Assembly (NCBI GenBank): GCA_037577475.1
Contig: CM075203.1
Span: forward strand, 2,450,001 to 2,514,000
Direction of reading: 5' to 3'
Origin: Chaunax sp. Z400
Lineage: Eukaryota; Chordata; Actinopteri; Lophiiformes; Chaunacidae
Length of the DNA: 64,000 nucleotides
How positions within the stretch are numbered: the stretch's first letter is position 1; each line of letters starts with the position of its first letter. Below the pieces are notes generated by a model. The model worked only from the letters and a program-made list of their open reading frames with translations, was not told where the DNA came from and ran no database searches. A program made the position numbers and the translations under genes. Shown here one piece after another: positions 63,301 through 64,000 of the stretch.

Positions 63301-64000
63301 GGACAAGATCCTGGAGACACTGCAGTTCTCCGAGGGAAACATCCTGGAGGATGAGACGGCTGTTGGGGTACTAGATGAAGCCAAGGAGAAATCTATTGAG
63401 ATCACCAAGAAACAGAAGGTGTGGATAATAACACAAATCACTCAAATGTTTTCTATAGAAAGGAGACCTGGATTGTGAATACGACAAGTCTGATATATGG
63501 TGGTCTAACTTTCCACTGTTTACAACTTATCCAGATTGCAGAGAAGACGGAGATCAGCATAGCCAAGTCGAGAGAGGGATACAGACCTGTTTCCAAGCAC
63601 GCCTCAATCCTTTTCTTCAGCATTGCGGATCTGACCAACATCGACCCGATGTACCAGTATTCTCTTGGCTGGTTTGTCAACCTCTTCAGTAACTCCATCA
63701 AAGACAGGTGAGTGATGCTCATGAAGCTTGAGCGTTAACATTTGACAAAGATGTCATGTGTGGGATAAAAATTAGCTTTAAGTTGTGGAGCAGCACATTT
63801 ACAATATGGGCCTTTTAACCCAGTTACCAAAGATTTTCCTACATTTTGAAATAGTGTGAAAGAAAGTCTCGTCTGACCTGGACCTTTAGCACAGTCTTAT
63901 GTGACTTTAAGGAGTTGGTCAGTGTTTATCTGAAAGCTTGCTATCTTTTTGTCTTTTATTCATTAGCGAGAAGTCCAGGATGCTGGAGAAGAGGCTTCAA
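43990..64000 (+). CDS. dnah12: Axonemal dynein heavy chain, DNAH12-like, 5' part (continues past window)
   Basis: Sixty coding exons, all GT-AG and in phase, give about 3,344 residues. The window ends in the AAA5 region, about 600 residues short of a typical inner-arm chain. The start is set at 43990 because ACCATGG is an ideal Kozak context; an in-frame ATG at 43969 is an alternative. Order: tail, linker (FFFLSNDEMLEIL), AAA1 P-loop GPAGTGKT (about 1433-1440) with Walker B CFDEFNRI, AAA2 P-loop GQPFAGKT (about 1713-1720), AAA3 P-loop GPTGTGKS (about 2065-2072) with VDDLNMP, AAA4 P-loop GVGGSGRQ (about 2429-2436), coiled-coil stalk (about 2688-2976), then AAA5. Among short-tailed single-headed inner-arm chains (DNAH1, 3, 7, 12), recalled DNAH12-type words fit best (EISKSYGMTEWRDDLK, EDVDSILNTGEVPN). 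DNAH7, DNAH3 and DNAH1 differ clearly in AAA2-AAA4. Acts in motile-cilium and sperm-flagellum bending. The paralogue assignment should be confirmed by a tree. Confidence 0.9.
44004..44381 (+). repeat. 147-bp coding tandem repeat, two full and one partial copy
   Basis: Units start at GCATAGGCAGGCAGC at 44004, 44151 and 44298, a period of exactly 147 bp (49 codons), so the frame is kept. Each encodes HRQAAPNPRLP, LPQEQSNG, SQPVPLRLRRCGGKINAA and NGTPTTNIS. Copies 2 and 3 are identical over about the first 84 bases, after which copy 3 diverges (ACCGACACC in place of TCAGACTGA). Copy 1 differs from copy 2 at only a few positions. This is recent expansion inside a coding exon. Confidence 0.93.
46336..47160. 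repeat. TA-rich palindromic satellite tract in dnah12 intron 5
   Basis: About 825 bp of (TA)n broken by a recurrent palindromic unit, ACGTGCATATATGCACGT or ACATATATGCACAT variants, and by TACTGTATA units. Near the centre (46810-46832) is CTAACCTAACTAACCCTAAC followed by CCT, a telomere-like patch of CCCTAA-type repeats. The tract lies between exons 5 (ends 46305) and 6 (starts 47543). All long Tyr/Ile frames on both strands here are artefacts of the repeat. Confidence 0.95.
47543..51518 (+). other. dnah12: dnah12 exons 6-19: tail (stem) region
   Basis: Exons 47543-47701, 47806-48001, 48373-48561, 48651-48804, 48894-48985, 49096-49274, 49371-49506, 49616-49741, 49828-49962, 50070-50263, 50350-50581, 50680-50865, 50972-51172, 51324-51518. 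They encode the stem that dimerises with light chains in the family and the start of the linker (QTQWLYLEPIFSSQDIMEQIPEEG). Recognisable conserved words are VLVDLSGCRDSGPVDC, ALTFDDDKM, QILCHEFETIRD-like text and VLAWNDEIQAILEDQ-like text. One donor is the less usual GTCTGA (after 50263); the splice to 50350 restores the frame as Arg-Trp. Confidence 0.88.
51615..53118 (+). other. dnah12: dnah12 exons 20-25: linker domain
   Basis: Exons 51615-51736, 51835-51970, 52082-52228, 52346-52465, 52681-52837, 52946-53118. The linker is the mechanical element that swings during the power stroke. Diagnostic words: KLKTSNERLEVIMKGLNVYL, RFFFLSNDEMLEILSETKDP, AMYSSEGERVQL, WPGQVVLCTSQIYWT, TLGALVTIDVHARDVV, QLRYYW and AYEYLGNSPRLVITPLTDRC. 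The last leads directly into AAA1 in the next exon. Introns are short (about 90-220 bp). Confidence 0.93.
53230..54607 (+). other. dnah12: dnah12 exons 26-30: AAA1 (main ATPase) and entry to AAA2
   Basis: Exons 53230-53382, 53502-53741, 53931-54176, 54278-54397, 54498-54607. AAA1 has Walker A GPAGTGKTETTKDLAKAL, the following CVVFNCSDGLDYLAM, Walker B ACFDEFNRIELEVLSVVAQQ, sensor-type ITMNPGYAGRSELPDNLK and the arginine-containing segment SLYSHGFLNAEPLSVKI. All catalytic residues expected of the main hydrolysis site are present. The end of the block (IQTYEMMIVRHG) connects to the AAA2 P-loop. Confidence 0.95.
54801..57027 (+). other. dnah12: dnah12 exons 31-36: AAA2
   Basis: Exons 54801-54984, 55143-55283, 55443-55526, 55715-55903, 56025-56144, 56839-57027. 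The AAA2 Walker A is VGQPFAGKTKVL, followed by FRTVNPKSITMGQLFGEFD, KWVVFDGPIDTLWIESMNTV, LDDNKKLCLMSGEIIQMS and ASPATVSRCGMIFMEP. The intron between exons 35 and 36 (56145-56838) is unusually long for this gene because it carries hAT-like copy 4; the adjacent dnah12 introns are mostly about 90-220 bp. Confidence 0.94.
56216..56746 (+). mobile_element. hAT-like non-autonomous transposon, copy 4, in dnah12 intron 35
   Basis: A 531-bp element with left end CAGTGGCGGATCTAGAATTT and right end CTCTGGATCCGCCCCTG, flanked by TTCTTGGC (56208-56215) and TACCTGGC (56747-56754), which match at 6 of 8 positions. The interior is nearly collinear with copy 1 (TCCAACATTCATGCACAT, GTATACACAGAATATTTCAC, TTCATTGTTTGCTGTTGGC). 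No coding capacity, so it depends on a transposase supplied elsewhere. Confidence 0.82.
57114..58935 (+). other. dnah12: dnah12 exons 37-42: AAA3
   Basis: Exons 57114-57256, 57371-57509, 57650-57816, 57914-58169, 58280-58576, 58757-58935. AAA3 Walker A is LLLVGPTGTGKSVYVKEKL and Walker B is ITFVDDLNMPALEQFGAQPP. Next come ELLRQFMDHGNWYDLQD, AAMGPPGGGRNAVTSRFLRH and NLLPTPAKSHYTFNLRDFSR, then VIQGCML. This is the regulatory nucleotide site of the ring and is fully conserved. The end (LFGDYMNPDLEDNERLYAEV) is among the words separating DNAH12-type from DNAH7-type chains. Confidence 0.94.
59086..60505 (+). other. dnah12: dnah12 exons 43-47: AAA4
   Basis: Exons 59086-59278, 59407-59568, 59682-59876, 60124-60257, 60343-60505. 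The AAA4 P-loop is LLVGVGGSGRQSITRLA; Arg replaces the usual Walker Lys, which is normal for AAA4 in this family. It is followed by PEISKSYGMTEWRDDLK, VFLLTDTQITEEAFLEDVDS, ILNTGEVPNLF, AFSPIGDTFRHRLRQFPSLI and NCCTIDWFQPWPEEALERVA. The block then enters the stalk through NYVTPTSYLELIETF. Confidence 0.94.
60609..62004 (+). other. dnah12: dnah12 exons 48-53: stalk coiled coil and microtubule-binding domain
   Basis: Exons 60609-60689, 60800-60976, 61076-61207, 61319-61408, 61504-61650, 61763-62004. The first helix (CC1) is strongly charged. It lacks the usual DxDLAEALPALEAALxAL stretch; at that place it has KVKEAEKFVAKAKKLVNNL, leading to TPADIAVVKKM. The microtubule-binding part retains PPPAVKLVMECVCVL, DYWGPSMKLLGD, LKMFDMDNIP, and ASSAASCLCVWVKAIVEY. 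The return helix (CC2) is LAPLKAKAAEAEKSL ... RAEKLISGLGGEKTRW and is conventional. Confidence 0.9.
62093..64000 (+). other. dnah12: dnah12 exons 54-60: AAA5 region, cut by window edge
   Basis: Exons 62093-62240, 62356-62501, 62639-62853, 62940-63132, 63226-63418, 63535-63707, 63967-64000 (runs off the end). Words: NLTGDVLISAGVIAYLGAFT, IRAWNIAGLPSDSFSIDNGV, RRWPLMIDPQGQANKWVKNS, GTPMLLENVEEELDPSLEPL, TTKLRNPHYLPEVATKV, LLNFMITPEGLEDQLLGIVV, FSEGNILEDETAV and ANIDPMYQYSL-like text. All are typical of AAA5 and its following helices. AAA6 and the C-terminal domain are expected to the right of this window. Confidence 0.93.

Overview
The window is vertebrate nuclear DNA, almost certainly from a ray-finned (probably percomorph) fish. 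The reasons are GT-AG spliced genes with many introns of about 100 bp, fish-type interspersed repeats, long microsatellites, and protein-coding exons that read directly as orthologues of known vertebrate genes. I joined exons by hand, checking splice sites and reading phase. All five complete gene models close in frame, and the 60 exons of the sixth keep phase throughout.

Layout: 1-6000 has no gene I can support. It holds a hAT-like short transposon (1117-1628) and a decayed 28S rRNA fragment (3605-3857). At 6000-9890 lies ghitm (+), a mitochondrial TMBIM-family membrane protein, with a ZNF143-like promoter site. A repeat-containing spacer with a (TG)40 tract follows. Then comes a four-gene retinal block: cdhr1 (+, 13159-24522), lrit2 (-, 27314-29379), lrit1 (-, 31418-34036) and rgr (+, 38114-42685). 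From 43990 to the right edge runs a very large axonemal inner-arm dynein heavy chain, best matched to dnah12 (+). Sixty coding exons, about 3,344 residues, are present, and the gene continues beyond the window.

How the genes relate: cdhr1 encodes the photoreceptor cadherin of the outer-segment base, lrit1 and lrit2 are paralogous photoreceptor LRR-Ig-FN3 membrane proteins, and rgr is the retinal G-protein-coupled-receptor opsin. Order and orientation (ghitm, cdhr1 >, < lrit2, < lrit1, rgr >) match the tetrapod arrangement known from human 10q23. dnah12, a motile-cilium motor gene, is not part of that block in human, so the right side of the window looks like a lineage-specific junction.

The main points for a second look are: a duplicated alternative last exon in cdhr1 carrying its own transmembrane helix; a 147-bp in-frame tandem repeat in the first coding exon of dnah12; a divergent stalk helix in that dynein; a four-copy hAT-like MITE family with visible 8-bp target duplications and precise internal deletions; the 28S rRNA fragment; and an 825-bp TA-palindrome tract with telomere-like repeats at its centre. 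I found no complete undescribed system such as an operon, CRISPR array or defence island. The novelty here is in exon duplication, repeat expansion and rearrangement.
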